In this document: positions 1 through 9,673 of the stretch, piece by piece | How positions within the stretch are numbered: position 1 is the first letter of the stretch | Layout: each line of letters opens with the position of its first letter | From: Diphasiastrum complanatum | Taxonomy: Eukaryota > Streptophyta > Lycopodiopsida > Lycopodiales > Lycopodiaceae | Direction of reading: 5' to 3' | Length of the DNA: 52,035 nt | Assembly: GCA_029204225.1 (NCBI GenBank) | Contig: CM055095.1 | Coordinates: forward strand, 10,757,471-10,809,505 | Position numbers and translations under genes: made by a program | The notes under the pieces: model-generated | Database searches by the model: none | Seen by the model: only the letters and a program-made list of their open reading frames with translations | What the model was told of the DNA's origin: nothing

Positions 1-1030
1 AGTGAATATGATCCCACTCTTTACATTAAGTTTGATGATGTTGGTATTGTACTTTTACTCATTTATGTAGATGACATCATCATTAGTGGAAATAGTGTTG
101 ATGGTATTGAAAAAATCAAGATAGATCTATCCTTAGAGTTCAAGATGGTAGATCTAGGGTGTCTTCACTTCATCTTAGGCATAGAAGTTCTTAGAGGGTC
201 TGATTTTATCTTTATAAGTCAAGTAAACTATGCTCAAAGTCTTTTGAAGAAGTTTAAGATGGAAGTATGCAAAAGTGTTGACACACCAATGGAGCAAGAT
301 GTAAAAGTGCCAAATGAAGATGATGAAAGATCCTTCATGGACATCACTTTGTTTAGGCAACTTATAGGTTCCTTAATGTGGATCACTATAACTAGACCAG
401 ATCTTAGCTTTAGTGTATGTAGGTTGAGCCAATCCATGCAAAATCCATTGAATATCCATTGGAAAAAGACTAAGAGGATTCTAAGATACATCTCGGGTAC
501 ATTGGATTTTGGGATTCTATATAGAGGAGATGTGATTGACCTTCATGCATTTAGTGATTCAGATTTTGCAGGGGACAAGAGGGATAGGAAATCAACAAGT
601 GCCTATTCAACTTTCATAGGAGAAGGTCTGGTTTCATGGCTTTCAAAAAAAGCAAAAAACTATATCTCTATCTTCAACCGAGGCCGAGTACAAAGCTTTG
701 ACAACCACTACAAAGGAGGTACTTTGGATCAAGAGATTATTGGTGGAACTAAAGATCATGGATTCAGAGGAGGCACCAATCATCTACAATGACAATATAT
801 CAGCCCAACACCTTGCATCTAACCCAATCTTCCATGCAAGATCTAAGCACATTGAGATATGCCATCACTTTGTGAGAGAAATGGTGCAAGCCAAGGAGAT
901 TGCTTTGGAGCATGTTCCAAGCAATGAATGTATAGCTGATATACTTACTAAACCACTTCAAAAGACACCTTTTATGAAGTTCAGATCATCACTTGGAGTG
1001 ATTAGTAAAGCAATGATTGAACCAAGCTAG
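1..1030 (+). pseudogene. Outer Ty1/copia element: RT end and RNase H, frameshifted
   Basis: C-terminal part of a copia gag-pol polyprotein, cut by the window start. Frame 1 is open from base 1 and carries the reverse transcriptase YVDD box (codons at 64-75), then the RNase H DSDFAGD motif. At 645-651 a run of seven A replaces the six expected from the intact element at 2368-6318. This single extra base moves the frame, and RNase H continues in frame 2 (698-1030) through NDNISAQ, HARSKHIE and the ADILTKPL end, stopping at TAG 1028-1030. A polypurine tract (GTGAGGAGGAG, 1034-1044) and an LTR follow. The protein is close to, but clearly diverged from, the intact copy. I infer an older, inactive element of the same broad group; the shift could also be a homopolymer error in the assembly. 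Confidence 0.93.
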
Positions 1031-1044
1031 ATAGTGAGGAGGAG

Positions 1045-1107
1045 TGTTAAAAATTCACAATTCTAGCTTGACTAGTTTTGGTCATATGACTTGTAAATAG
1101 TTAGATG
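1045..1107 (+). repeat. 3' LTR of the outer copia, left piece
   Basis: Begins TGTTAAAAATTCACA directly after the polypurine tract. After 63 bases it is interrupted by the nested copia element, and it resumes at 6972. The last five bases, AGATG, are the duplicated target. Confidence 0.85.
1103..1107 (+). repeat. Target site duplication AGATG (left copy)
   Basis: AGATG lies immediately left of the nested element's 5' LTR and again immediately right of its 3' LTR (6967-6971). Five bases is the usual length for copia integration. Reading it this way puts the LTR start at TGAAAAATTG (1108). If the LTR instead starts at TGTGAAAAA (1106), the duplication shortens to AGA. Confidence 0.8.
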
Positions 1108-1389
1108 TGAAAAATTGTCAACTAGTAGTATTTTCCTAACTTGAGATTTTGTAGGCCTATGGCCAAATAAAAGTTAGAGATAGGTTCATACATGTATGTA
1201 GAGGCCCAAAGTATGTGTACACTACTTTTGAGGTCACATTAATTAGAGGAGGTCGAGTGTGGAGCTCTTCTATTGGCTCATAATTTGGTGCATTCCTATT
1301 TGACCAAATTTCTAGGTATATGGGTGAATCCTATTGGACCCCAATTTTAGCCTATCATAAGACAAGTGGCCAAGAGGCACTATGGCTGC

Positions 1390-1398
1390 TATAAATAG
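1390..1398 (+). promoter_or_regulatory. LTR TATA box
   Basis: TATAAATAG about 283 bases into the LTR, a normal place for the U3 core promoter; transcription probably starts 25-35 bases downstream. The 3' LTR has the same box at 6598-6606. Confidence 0.7.
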
Positions 1399-1543
1399 CC
1401 ATCTCCACGAGTATGTACATATCTCATTTTCATTCTATTGAATGAATGTTATGCTCTTTGAAGGTCCATCTTCTTCTCTCTCACTTTTTTGTTCATATCT
1501 TGCATTCTAGCCACTAGAATTGTGATTTCTTTGTTGCTATGGC

Positions 1544-1557
1544 TTCACACGTGTGAA
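1544..1557. promoter_or_regulatory. Palindrome TTCACACGTGTGAA (G-box/ABRE-like core)
   Basis: Perfect 14-bp palindrome with a CACGTG core, the class of site bound by plant bZIP and bHLH factors. It lies downstream of the TATA box, probably in R/U5. The same sequence recurs in other LTRs of the window (6752-6765, 7421-7434, 7924-7937, 43130-43143). Function is inferred only. Confidence 0.6.
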
Positions 1558-1758
1558 ATGCAGGTTGTAGGCTCTGAAGTACGGACAGGGACAGCAAGTT
1601 TCTGTTTGTGGAAGCTTATGATCAGATTTTGATGTTTAGTTGATGTTTAGTATGCTTAACATCACAATTTCTATCATTTTTTCAATCTAGATGTGCATAA
1701 CTTCCATGGCCAAGATCTTTATGAAACTTTAGCATCTTTTGGATCTGAGTTTTTCACA

Positions 1759-1770
1759 TGGTATCAGAGC
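1759..1770 (+). other. Primer binding site (initiator-Met tRNA)
   Basis: TGGTATCAGAGC starts directly after the CA end of the 5' LTR. It matches the standard plant copia primer site, complementary to the 3' end of tRNA-iMet, and primes minus-strand DNA synthesis. Confidence 0.93.
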
Positions 1771-2367
1771 ATTAGGCGGCCAAATGTGCAGGTTTTGCCA
1801 GATTTAGAAGAGATTTGTGGGCGAGTTTGCTTTTGTAGCATTCCAATCAAGTTTCTAGCTAAAAATCTTGTTGATTTATGTGTAGAAATTGGATCTTTGT
1901 GATCAAAACATCATTTGTATGCATTTCAATTGAAGTAGGGCGAATTCCCTCTGTACTTATCAGAATAAGGAGACAAAAATTGTTTTGGAAAGAGGGAGAT
2001 GCAAGATCCAACAAGATCCTATTAGTTTTCCATTCTAGCATATAGTTTTTTGATTCAATTTCTTGCTTCTTCATGTCAAAAACTTCAAAATTGATGTAAC
2101 CCTCTGATTTTCAGTTTGCTGAATGATTCAAGAGTGTATTTCAATCTTAGGAGTGAGGGAAAAGCAAGTATATTGAGGTTTGGTCTTGGTTTGATCAAGA
2201 AATCATAAAACTAGTGGCTAAAATTAAGGAAAAAGTGAGGAAAAGAGAGAAAAAGTAAGGTTTTAGGTTCCAAATCTTTGTGATTTCTTCTTGTGTTTCA
2301 TTTGTTGATTCAAGAGAGTGCTTAGTGCATTGGAACAGGTCAAAGATCAGAGATCAATCATTGCAAC
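1771..2367 (+). other. Untranslated leader of the intact copia
   Basis: 597 bases between the primer site and the polyprotein start, without a convincing reading frame. Packaging and dimerisation signals would be expected here, but none can be identified by eye. Confidence 0.7.
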
Positions 2368-5300
2368 ATGGCTACAAATGGAGGCTACATGTTGGAAAGC
2401 AATGATAGGCTTACCTCCCTCAACTATTCTACTTGGAAAGTAAGGATGGAGTCTTTGCTTGAGATGAATGAGTTGATGGATATTGTTGTAGGTGTGGAGG
2501 AGAGACCTTTGGCACCTCAAGAACAATTGAGGTATGACAAGAGGGCAAAGAAAGCCCTTCACATGATCAAGATGAATGTGACAAATGAGCTTATCAAAGA
2601 GGTTGGTAAGTGCACATCATCTAGTGAAGCTTGGGAAGCCTTGAAGAAGGTTTATGAATCCAAGTCTACTTCTAGAGTGTTGACTTTAAGAAGGCAAATC
2701 TTTTCTTGTATGCAAAAGAAGAGTGAGAATGGACATGCTTTTGTTTTGAGAGTTAAAGCATTGAATGATGAGTTAGCATGCATTAATGATGGCATAAATA
2801 ATGAGGAGCTTGTTCAAGTGATTCTCAATGGCTTGTTGGATGATCATGCTAATCTTGTTCAAAGTTATGCTATCCAAAAATGTTTACCAAGTGTTGGAGA
2901 CTTGCAAGAGGTCTTGTTGGCTGAAGAATTCAGGTTGCAAGCAAGAGTGGGAGCATCTTCTACATCTCAAGGAGGAGAAGAGGAGGCAATGTTCTCTAAA
3001 GGCAAGTTCAAGGGCAAAGGTAAAAGCAATTGGTCTAAAGGGCAAGACCAAGGTGAGCACTCTACTTTTGGCAAAAAGAAGGATAGATCTAAGCTAAAAT
3101 GTTTCTATTGTGGAGTCAAAGGGCATTTTGCTAGTGATTGTTTTAAGAAAAAGAGGGATCAAGGGGAAAAGCAAACCAATCTAACTATTGATGAGGGTGG
3201 GGATGAGCTTCTTTCAAATGATGCTTTTGTTATGTCATCTTGCTTGTTGGCTAATCATGGAGACATTGATCCTTGGTGGATTGATAGTGGAGCCACTTCT
3301 CATATGACATATCATAAAGAGTATTTTTCATCTTTAATGGCATTTGATGGTGATAGGAAGGTAATCTATACCGCAAATGATGGTGAGTGTGCAATCAAGG
3401 GGATTGGCACAATTCCTATTTCACTTTCTACAAATAGGAATATAGAATTGAAAGATGTTTTGCTCATTCCATCCATTACCAAGAACTTACTTAGTGTAAG
3501 CCAAATGCTTGACAAAGGATTCAAAGTTGAGTTTGATGGTGATGCTTGCTTGATCAAAAAGGGGTGTAGTATCATTGCAAAAGGGAAAAGGCAAGGGAAA
3601 TTGTTCAAGCTTGATGCATGTGTTGTTGCTAACCAAGTTGGATGCATGGCAAATGAACAAATGTCAATTCAAGAGGTATGGCATAAAAGGATGGGACATC
3701 TCAACTACAAGGCCTTGGAGGTAATAGCCAAAAAGGAGGTAGTAAGGGGACTTCCCAAGTCTCTTACTTGCTTGAATCATGTTTGTGAAGAATGTGCTTT
3801 GTCTAAATCACATAGATTGCCATATACTAGATCTATATCTAGATCTAAGATGCCTTTTTCTCTCTTGCATTCGGATATTCATGGTGTTACTACAATTAGC
3901 AATGGAGGTGCTAAGATGTATGTAACTTTCATTGATGATTTTAGTAGATTTTGTTGGGTTTATCTACTAAAGAGCAAGGATGAGGTGTTTGATGTGTTTG
4001 TCAAGTTCAAAGTTGCTATTGAGACTCAATTTACAACCAAAATCAAATGCTTGAGGAGCGACAATGGTGGTGAATACATTTCTAACAAATTCAAAGCCTT
4101 TTGCGATGAGCATGGGATCAAGAGGGAGTACACATGTCCAAGAACACCACAACAAAATGGAGTGGCCGAGAGGAAGAATAGAACCTTGTGTGAGAGTGCA
4201 AAGGCAATGAGATTGAATGCTAATCTTCCTAAACCTTTTTGGAGTGATGCTTTGTTGTGTGCAAATTTCCTATGCAATAGATGGCCAAGTGTTGTATTGG
4301 AAGGAAAAACCCCTTTTGAAGCTTTGTTTGGTACGAAGCCTAATGTCAAGTTTCTAAGAACTTTTGGATGCATTTGCTACTTCAACATTACTCTTGATGA
4401 TAGAACTAAGGAGGATCCATCTTCAAGAAAGGGCATTTTTGTTGGTTATAGTGAAGTAAGCAAAGCATATAGGATTTATGTTCCTTCAATCAAGAAAGTG
4501 TTCACAAGTAGGGATGTCATTTTTGATGAAAGTAACATTCCAAAAGTTGTTTCAAGTGATGATGGTGTTGTTGCAACTAATGTGCTTGATGACAATGGAG
4601 TTGATGACACATTGGATGTGGATGTTGAAGAAGCCTCTTCAAGTCAAATTCCAAGGAGAACTCCAAGGCATAAAGTGAAACCCTCAAGGCTCACTTATGA
4701 TGGCAAAGGTAAGCAAGTGGTGGATGGATCCAACTATGCTTTCCTAACTTCTTTTGATGTACCTTCATGTGTAGATGAAGCAAGGCAAAAAGAGGAATGG
4801 ATCCAAGCAATGGATCTTGAGTTTGAAGCACTTATGAAGAACAACACATGGAGATTGGTGGAGCTTCCAAAGGGCAAAAGTGCAATTGGATGCAAATGGA
4901 TCTTCAAGGTAAAGACAAATCAATATGGATCTATCAACAAGTTGAAGGCAAGGTTGGTGGCTAAAGGTTATGCTCAAGAGCATGGCATTGACTATGAGGA
5001 AACCTTTGCACCCGTGGCAAAGATGGTGAGCATAAGAGTAATCATTTCCCTTGCAACTCTTTATGGATGGGATCTTTGGCAATTAGACATTTCTAATGCT
5101 TTCTTGAATGGTGATCTTGAAGAGGAAGTCTACATGGAGCAACCCGAGAGCTATGTTTCTCATAGCAAGCCTAATCATGTGTGTTTTCTACAAAAAAGTT
5201 TGTATGGTCTTAAGCAAGCACCAAGGAGTTGGTATGCTAGGCTTAACTCTTTTCTACTTTCTCAAAACTTCACTATGAGTGAGTATGATCATTCACTTTA

Positions 5301-6318
5301 CTTTAGAATTAGTGCTAATGATGTTACAATCCTTCTAATTTATGTGGATGACATTATTTTAAGTGGAGGGAACAAGGAAGATATAGAAGATATCAAGAAA
5401 GCACTAAAAAAGGAATTTGAAGTGCATGATCTTGGTCTTTTGAGCTATATCTTAGGAATAGAAGTAATTAGAACTTCTCAAATCACTTTTATTTCACAAG
5501 AGAAGTATGCTATTTCTATTCTCAATAGATTTCATATGGTAGATGCAAATCCTATTGATACACCTATGGAATCACATGTAAAGCTAACTATAAGAGGTAA
5601 TGAAAGATCCTTCGAGGACATTACTCTCTATAGGAAGCTAATAGGTTCTCTTATATATCTAACCATCACAAGACCTGATTTATCTTATTGTGTTGGTAGA
5701 TTAAGCCAATTCATGCAAGATCCTAGCATAGAACATTGGAAACTAGGAAAGAGGATCTTGAGATACATCTCGGGAACAAAAGATTTTGGCATTGTTTATA
5801 GAGGCTCATCACCTAACTTATTTGGTTTTTCAGATTCAGATTTTGCAGGAGACCTTATGGATAGAAAATCCATAAATGCACATGCTATTTTCATAGGTGA
5901 TGGAGCTATCTCATGGATGTCGAAGAAACAAGCAACTATATCACTTTCTTCTAGTGAGGCCGAGTACAAAGCTTTGACATCATGCACAAAGGAGATGGTG
6001 TGGATCAAGAGGATGATTATGGAGCTTCATTTGCTGGATTTTTCAGAGAGTCCAATCATCTTTTGTGACAACCTTTCAGCCCAAAGTCTAGCAAGCAATC
6101 CGGTTTTCCATGCAAGGAGCAAACATATCGAGGTGGCTTACCATTTTGTGAGAGAACAAGTGTTGGCAAAAGAGATCAAGCTTGAACATGTCCCATCAAA
6201 GGAATGTGTGGCTGATATCTTTACCAAAGCATTGGGAAAGGACTTATTTTTCAAGCATAGAACAAGTCTTGGTGTACTTTCTAAATCTATGCTAAAACTA
6301 GTTGAAGAGGGAGTGTGA
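2368..6318 (+). CDS. Ty1/copia Gag-Pol polyprotein, intact
   Basis: 1316 aa, uninterrupted. Gag opens with the copia-typical NYSTWKVRMESLLE region and ends in a CX2CX4HX4C zinc knuckle (residues 245-258). Protease: WIDSGATSHM with catalytic Asp306. Integrase: zinc-binding part WHKRMGHLN and C-E-E-C near 437-482, then D503, D565 and E601, the last pair 35 residues apart as in DD35E enzymes; the TPQQNGVAERKN signature is present. Reverse transcriptase: KARLVAKGYAQ, QLDISNAFLNG and YVDD at 992-995. RNase H: D1156/D1158, SSEAEY with E1197, D1234 and D1283. The ATG follows a long leader and matches the MASNGG start of the related gag at 9674. The last codons (VEEGV) are read through the polypurine tract and the stop TGA is the first triplet of the LTR. 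All domains are in copia order (integrase before RT). Likely functional. Confidence 0.97.
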   Translation: MATNGGYMLESNDRLTSLNYSTWKVRMESLLEMNELMDIVVGVEERPLAPQEQLRYDKRAKKALHMIKMNVTNELIKEVGKCTSSSEAWEALKKVYESKSTSRVLTLRRQIFSCMQKKSENGHAFVLRVKALNDELACINDGINNEELVQVILNGLLDDHANLVQSYAIQKCLPSVGDLQEVLLAEEFRLQARVGASSTSQGGEEEAMFSKGKFKGKGKSNWSKGQDQGEHSTFGKKKDRSKLKCFYCGVKGHFASDCFKKKRDQGEKQTNLTIDEGGDELLSNDAFVMSSCLLANHGDIDPWWIDSGATSHMTYHKEYFSSLMAFDGDRKVIYTANDGECAIKGIGTIPISLSTNRNIELKDVLLIPSITKNLLSVSQMLDKGFKVEFDGDACLIKKGCSIIAKGKRQGKLFKLDACVVANQVGCMANEQMSIQEVWHKRMGHLNYKALEVIAKKEVVRGLPKSLTCLNHVCEECALSKSHRLPYTRSISRSKMPFSLLHSDIHGVTTISNGGAKMYVTFIDDFSRFCWVYLLKSKDEVFDVFVKFKVAIETQFTTKIKCLRSDNGGEYISNKFKAFCDEHGIKREYTCPRTPQQNGVAERKNRTLCESAKAMRLNANLPKPFWSDALLCANFLCNRWPSVVLEGKTPFEALFGTKPNVKFLRTFGCICYFNITLDDRTKEDPSSRKGIFVGYSEVSKAYRIYVPSIKKVFTSRDVIFDESNIPKVVSSDDGVVATNVLDDNGVDDTLDVDVEEASSSQIPRRTPRHKVKPSRLTYDGKGKQVVDGSNYAFLTSFDVPSCVDEARQKEEWIQAMDLEFEALMKNNTWRLVELPKGKSAIGCKWIFKVKTNQYGSINKLKARLVAKGYAQEHGIDYEETFAPVAKMVSIRVIISLATLYGWDLWQLDISNAFLNGDLEEEVYMEQPESYVSHSKPNHVCFLQKSLYGLKQAPRSWYARLNSFLLSQNFTMSEYDHSLYFRISANDVTILLIYVDDIILSGGNKEDIEDIKKALKKEFEVHDLGLLSYILGIEVIRTSQITFISQEKYAISILNRFHMVDANPIDTPMESHVKLTIRGNERSFEDITLYRKLIGSLIYLTITRPDLSYCVGRLSQFMQDPSIEHWKLGKRILRYISGTKDFGIVYRGSSPNLFGFSDSDFAGDLMDRKSINAHAIFIGDGAISWMSKKQATISLSSSEAEYKALTSCTKEMVWIKRMIMELHLLDFSESPIIFCDNLSAQSLASNPVFHARSKHIEVAYHFVREQVLAKEIKLEHVPSKECVADIFTKALGKDLFFKHRTSLGVLSKSMLKLVEEGV
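6304..6315 (+). other. Polypurine tract of the intact copia
   Basis: GAAGAGGGAGTG immediately before the 3' LTR: the RNase H-resistant primer for plus-strand DNA. It is also coding, encoding the last four amino acids. Confidence 0.8.
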
Positions 6319-6966
6319 AAAATTGTCAACTAGTAGTATTTTCCTAACTTGAGATTTTGTAGGCCTATGGCCAAATAAAAGTTAGAGATAGGTTCATACA
6401 TGTATGTAGAGGCCCAAAGTATGTGTACACTACTTTTGAGGTCACATTAATTAGAGGAGGTCGAGTGTGGAGCTCTTCTATTGGCTCATAATTTGGTGCA
6501 TTCCTATTTGACCAAATTTCTAGGTATATGGGTGAATCCTATTGGACCCCAATTTTAGCCTATCATAAGACAAGTGGCCAAGAGGCACTATGGCTGCTAT
6601 AAATAGCCATCTCCACGAGTATGTACATATCTCATTTTCATTCTATTGAATGAATGTTATGCTCTTTGAAGGTCCATCTTCTTCTCTCTCACTTTTTTGT
6701 TCATATCTTGCATTCTAGCCACTAGAATTGTGATTTCTTTGTTGCTATGGCTTCACACGTGTGAAATGCAGGTTGTAGGCTCTGAAGTACGGACAGGGAC
6801 AGCAAGTTTCTGTTTGTGGAAGCTTATGATCAGATTTTGATGTTTAGTTGATGTTTAGTATGCTTAACATCACAATTTCTATCATTTTTTCAATCTAGAT
6901 GTGCATAACTTCCATGGCCAAGATCTTTATGAAACTTTAGCATCTTTTGGATCTGAGTTTTTCACA
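6316..6966 (+). repeat. 3' LTR of the intact copia
   Basis: Same 651 bases as the 5' LTR by eye; TATAAATAG at 6598-6606 and TTCACACGTGTGAA at 6752-6765. It ends TTTTTCACA and is followed by AGATG (6967-6971), the right target duplication. Confidence 0.93.
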
Positions 6967-6971
6967 AGATG
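6967..6971 (+). repeat. Target site duplication AGATG (right copy)
   Basis: Right partner of 1103-1107. Confidence 0.8.
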
Positions 6972-7590
6972 GTCATGATGTGGCTTGTCACACGTGCCAA
7001 ATAGCATAGGATTCCATTCATAAGGATGTTCTCAAGTAGACCTAAGTGTTAGAACCTTTGGAATGAGTCCAAATTATGCTTAGATACAAGGGAGAGAAAA
7101 TAGGAGCTATTTTTGGTAATTTTTGCATTGTTGAGGGATCTCCAAGATTCCAACCCTAACTTGGTAGGGATGAAAGATCCACCAAAATTAGCATTAGGGA
7201 TAGGTTTAGGGCTACTCATACCTGCCCAAAACCGTGATGGATCATGTATATATAGGTGATGATATCTCACCAAAATCAATCAAGCAATTTCATGATTTTT
7301 CTCTCATAATGGTGCAATTGCTCTCTATGTTCATATTTGTTTGAGTACTTGTGATTACTAATGATTATAGGATTGAATGTAGGTCTGGTGTACAGTACTC
7401 AGACTGTGGGAGGCCATACTTTCACACGTGTGAATCCTTCTTCAAGGATTTGGGCCATTTAGTGAGGTTCAAGCATAGATTTTTGATGGACTTTGATGGT
7501 TCAACTTGTGCTAATCTTATGAAATCATAATCTATTGTTTCCCTCATCATTTCAAGTGTTTTAGGATCCTTATTTGCTGTAATTTTTACA
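6972..7590 (+). repeat. 3' LTR of the outer copia, right piece
   Basis: Continuation of the LTR that began at 1045; the joined length is about 682 bp. TATATATAGG at 7247-7256 is a likely TATA box and TTCACACGTGTGAA lies at 7421-7434. The proposed end, TGTAATTTTTACA (7578-7590), is close to the inverse of the LTR start. The outer element's own target duplication cannot be checked because its 5' end lies outside the window. Confidence 0.75.
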
Positions 7591-7846
7591 AATATGCCCA
7601 CATTGCACTATGCTTTTGATACTGCCACATATTCATTGTAATTAAGACAATAATCAATCATTATACAAGCTACATTGTATTTTATAAAAAAACAATAAAC
7701 AAACCTTCCAATCACATCCTCTAGCAAAGTCCCATTCCATGTCGGTTATGACTTGTCCATTTGATCTTGCTTGTTGGAGTGTGTCAACCATCCATTCTAT
7801 GGTGCATTGGTTGGGCAATGGCTCAATATCACGTGGAGGTGCAACA
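7591..7846. other. Spacer between two copia elements
   Basis: 256 bases of A+T-rich sequence without a recognisable gene. It is presumably the sequence into which both neighbours inserted. Confidence 0.5.
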
Positions 7847-8501
7847 TGTGAAAATTGTCAACATTTCCTAGCTAGTTTGAGGCCTAAATTGGCTAAAATT
7901 GTAAATAGTTTTGGTTCTGGAGTTTCACACGTGTGAACCAGGCCACAATGTTTTTATTTACTGTATTTTTTCAGTATGATGAAGTGTCAAACTTCATACC
8001 CTTCAAAATGAGACCATTTTGATGTATTTTGGTCATATAAGCCATTTTTAGCTATTTTTTCTATATAGGGAATATCTAGGGTCAAGTACCTTCTAGAGAG
8101 AGGAGAGAGAGTCATCTTCCTCATCCATAAATAGTAGGGAAGTCGTGGAGAACAGGTTGGAGAAACCTTTTGTATGCTTCATTGAGATCAATAGATCATT
8201 GTCATTGTTTCTTCCTCCATTGAGAGCATTGTTGTGTGTATTGTCTTCAAGCTATTGTGTATGATCTTAGGTGCTTTCCAAAAGTGGTAGGCTGATGTAT
8301 TATGGACTGTATAATGCTATTTTGGGCCGCACTTGATGTTTATGAAAGTTTCCATTTGTGATAAATGCTTTTTGATCAAGTTCTTTGCATTCTAGGTAGC
8401 ATAGAATGTGTTGCCAATTCCTAGCTTATGTAGTTTGGAGTGCAAGCATTCAAGCCAATGATCTTGGAGTTTAGATCCACTTAGGATCTGTATTTTTCAC
8501 A
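7847..8501 (+). repeat. 5' LTR of a third copia element
   Basis: Begins TGTGAAAATTGTCAAC, nearly the same as the intact element's LTR start, and ends TATTTTTCACA, followed directly by the primer site. The body is strongly diverged. TTCACACGTGTGAA is at 7924-7937, near the start rather than in R/U5. TATATAG (8062-8069) and CATAAATAG (8126-8134) are candidate TATA boxes. Confidence 0.88.
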
Positions 8502-8513
8502 TGGTATCAGAGC
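8502..8513 (+). other. Primer binding site (initiator-Met tRNA)
   Basis: TGGTATCAGAGC directly after the LTR, as in the intact element. Confidence 0.92.
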
Positions 8514-9673
8514 TGGTTGGCTTCTATTTACAGTAAGTATTCCATTTTTGGTGATATTTGGATGTTTGATCAAGTTCTAGCATGATTTTGCATTGCTTTG
8601 TTGATCAAATCTTACTAACCTTTGTTTTGTGAGTTGAACTTGTGGATCAAAAGCATATTTCAGGTCTATTGAAGATCAGAGGCTGAAAAGAAACTATTTT
8701 GGATCAGATCATAACACCTAATCATTTGTGATTGTGAGGCTTGTGCATATTCAATACTAACAATGTTCTTTTCAATCCTATTGTTGACAATCTCCATTCT
8801 TGGATGAACACTCTCCTTAAGTGGATGAAACTTCTCCTTAAGTGGATGACAAATGCTCTTTTGAGTGAGTTGTAATTCTCCTAAAGGCTGAGCAAAGCTC
8901 CCATTTGGATGAAAGATCCCCTTTTTTGGGTGAACATATTGTAAGCTCCATTGTGAAGAGCATATTGTAAAGATTGTCATCAATTTTGGCATAAATTTTG
9001 GTGTACTTTGTTGAGCATGTAAGTAACTCTCCTTATGTAATTTGATTGGAGCATTTGCTGGAAGGTGTTAACCATTATGCAAGTGTGTTTTCAGGTTCTT
9101 AACAGGTTGAGGAACATTCTCATGTGAAGTGATCTTAGATCTACATCTAAACACCAAGATTTGACAAGATAGTGAAGCTAGTCTTGTGATTCACTAAGTG
9201 TGCTCATTCATTCACCTCTAAATCTTGTATTTATCACTTGCTGGAGTTTATAAACTTTTAGAAGTGTGGTTTACATGTGGTTTTACAGGTTGAATCAATA
9301 TCTTAGTGTGTTGATCATATGTTGATCAAGTTTGTTCATTACTAGGTAATCTTGGCATCCTAGTTTTGGGTATTTTCTAAGAATGCAAGTAACTCTTCAC
9401 ACCATAACTTGATTTGGTCACTTGCTGGAAAGTTTGAGAGCTTAAGCAAGAGTGTGTTCAGGTTGGTTTGATTTTGTAATCCATTCTTAGTGTGTGCAAA
9501 GTGTTTCATGTGTTTCAATCTTCCTTTCTATGCTTGGAAACCATCTAGGTTCAAGATAGAAGTGTTTTAGGGTCCTAAATCTTCATAGATCTCTTTATCT
9601 ATCATTTGTTGAGAGAAAAGTGAGTGCTAAGTGCTTTAGGACAGAACCTAAAAGTTGAAGAAACATTAGAATC
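8514..9673 (+). other. Long copia leader with internal repeats
   Basis: 1160 bases, about twice the leader of the intact element. It contains short repeats of CTTAAGTGGATGA (about 8815-8850) and three diverged copies of a unit that reads TTGCTGGA, then about 30 bases, then a pyrimidine/T-rich stretch ending CAGGTT (near 9055-9105, 9238-9292 and 9421-9465). No convincing reading frame. Confidence 0.6.

Larger units (their letters stand above)
1108..1758 (+). repeat. 5' LTR of the intact copia
   Basis: Starts TGAAAAATTGTC (or TGTGAAAAA at 1106) and ends TTTTTCACA, followed at once by the primer binding site. It contains a TATA box and the palindrome TTCACACGTGTGAA (1544-1557). No difference from the 3' LTR was found by eye. 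Confidence 0.93.
1108..6966 (+). mobile_element. Complete, apparently intact Ty1/copia retrotransposon
   Basis: 5.86-kb element nested in the LTR of another copia. It has two 651-bp LTRs, which appear identical by eye with a constant 5208-base offset, an initiator-Met tRNA primer site, a 0.6-kb leader, one uninterrupted 1316-codon gag-pol frame and a polypurine tract abutting the 3' LTR. AGATG is duplicated on both sides. The LTR ends are inverted copies (TGTGAAAAA and TTTTTCACA). LTRs are copied from one template at integration, so lack of divergence implies recent insertion. All catalytic residues I could check are present, so the element may be autonomous. Expression cannot be judged from sequence. 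Confidence 0.95.
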
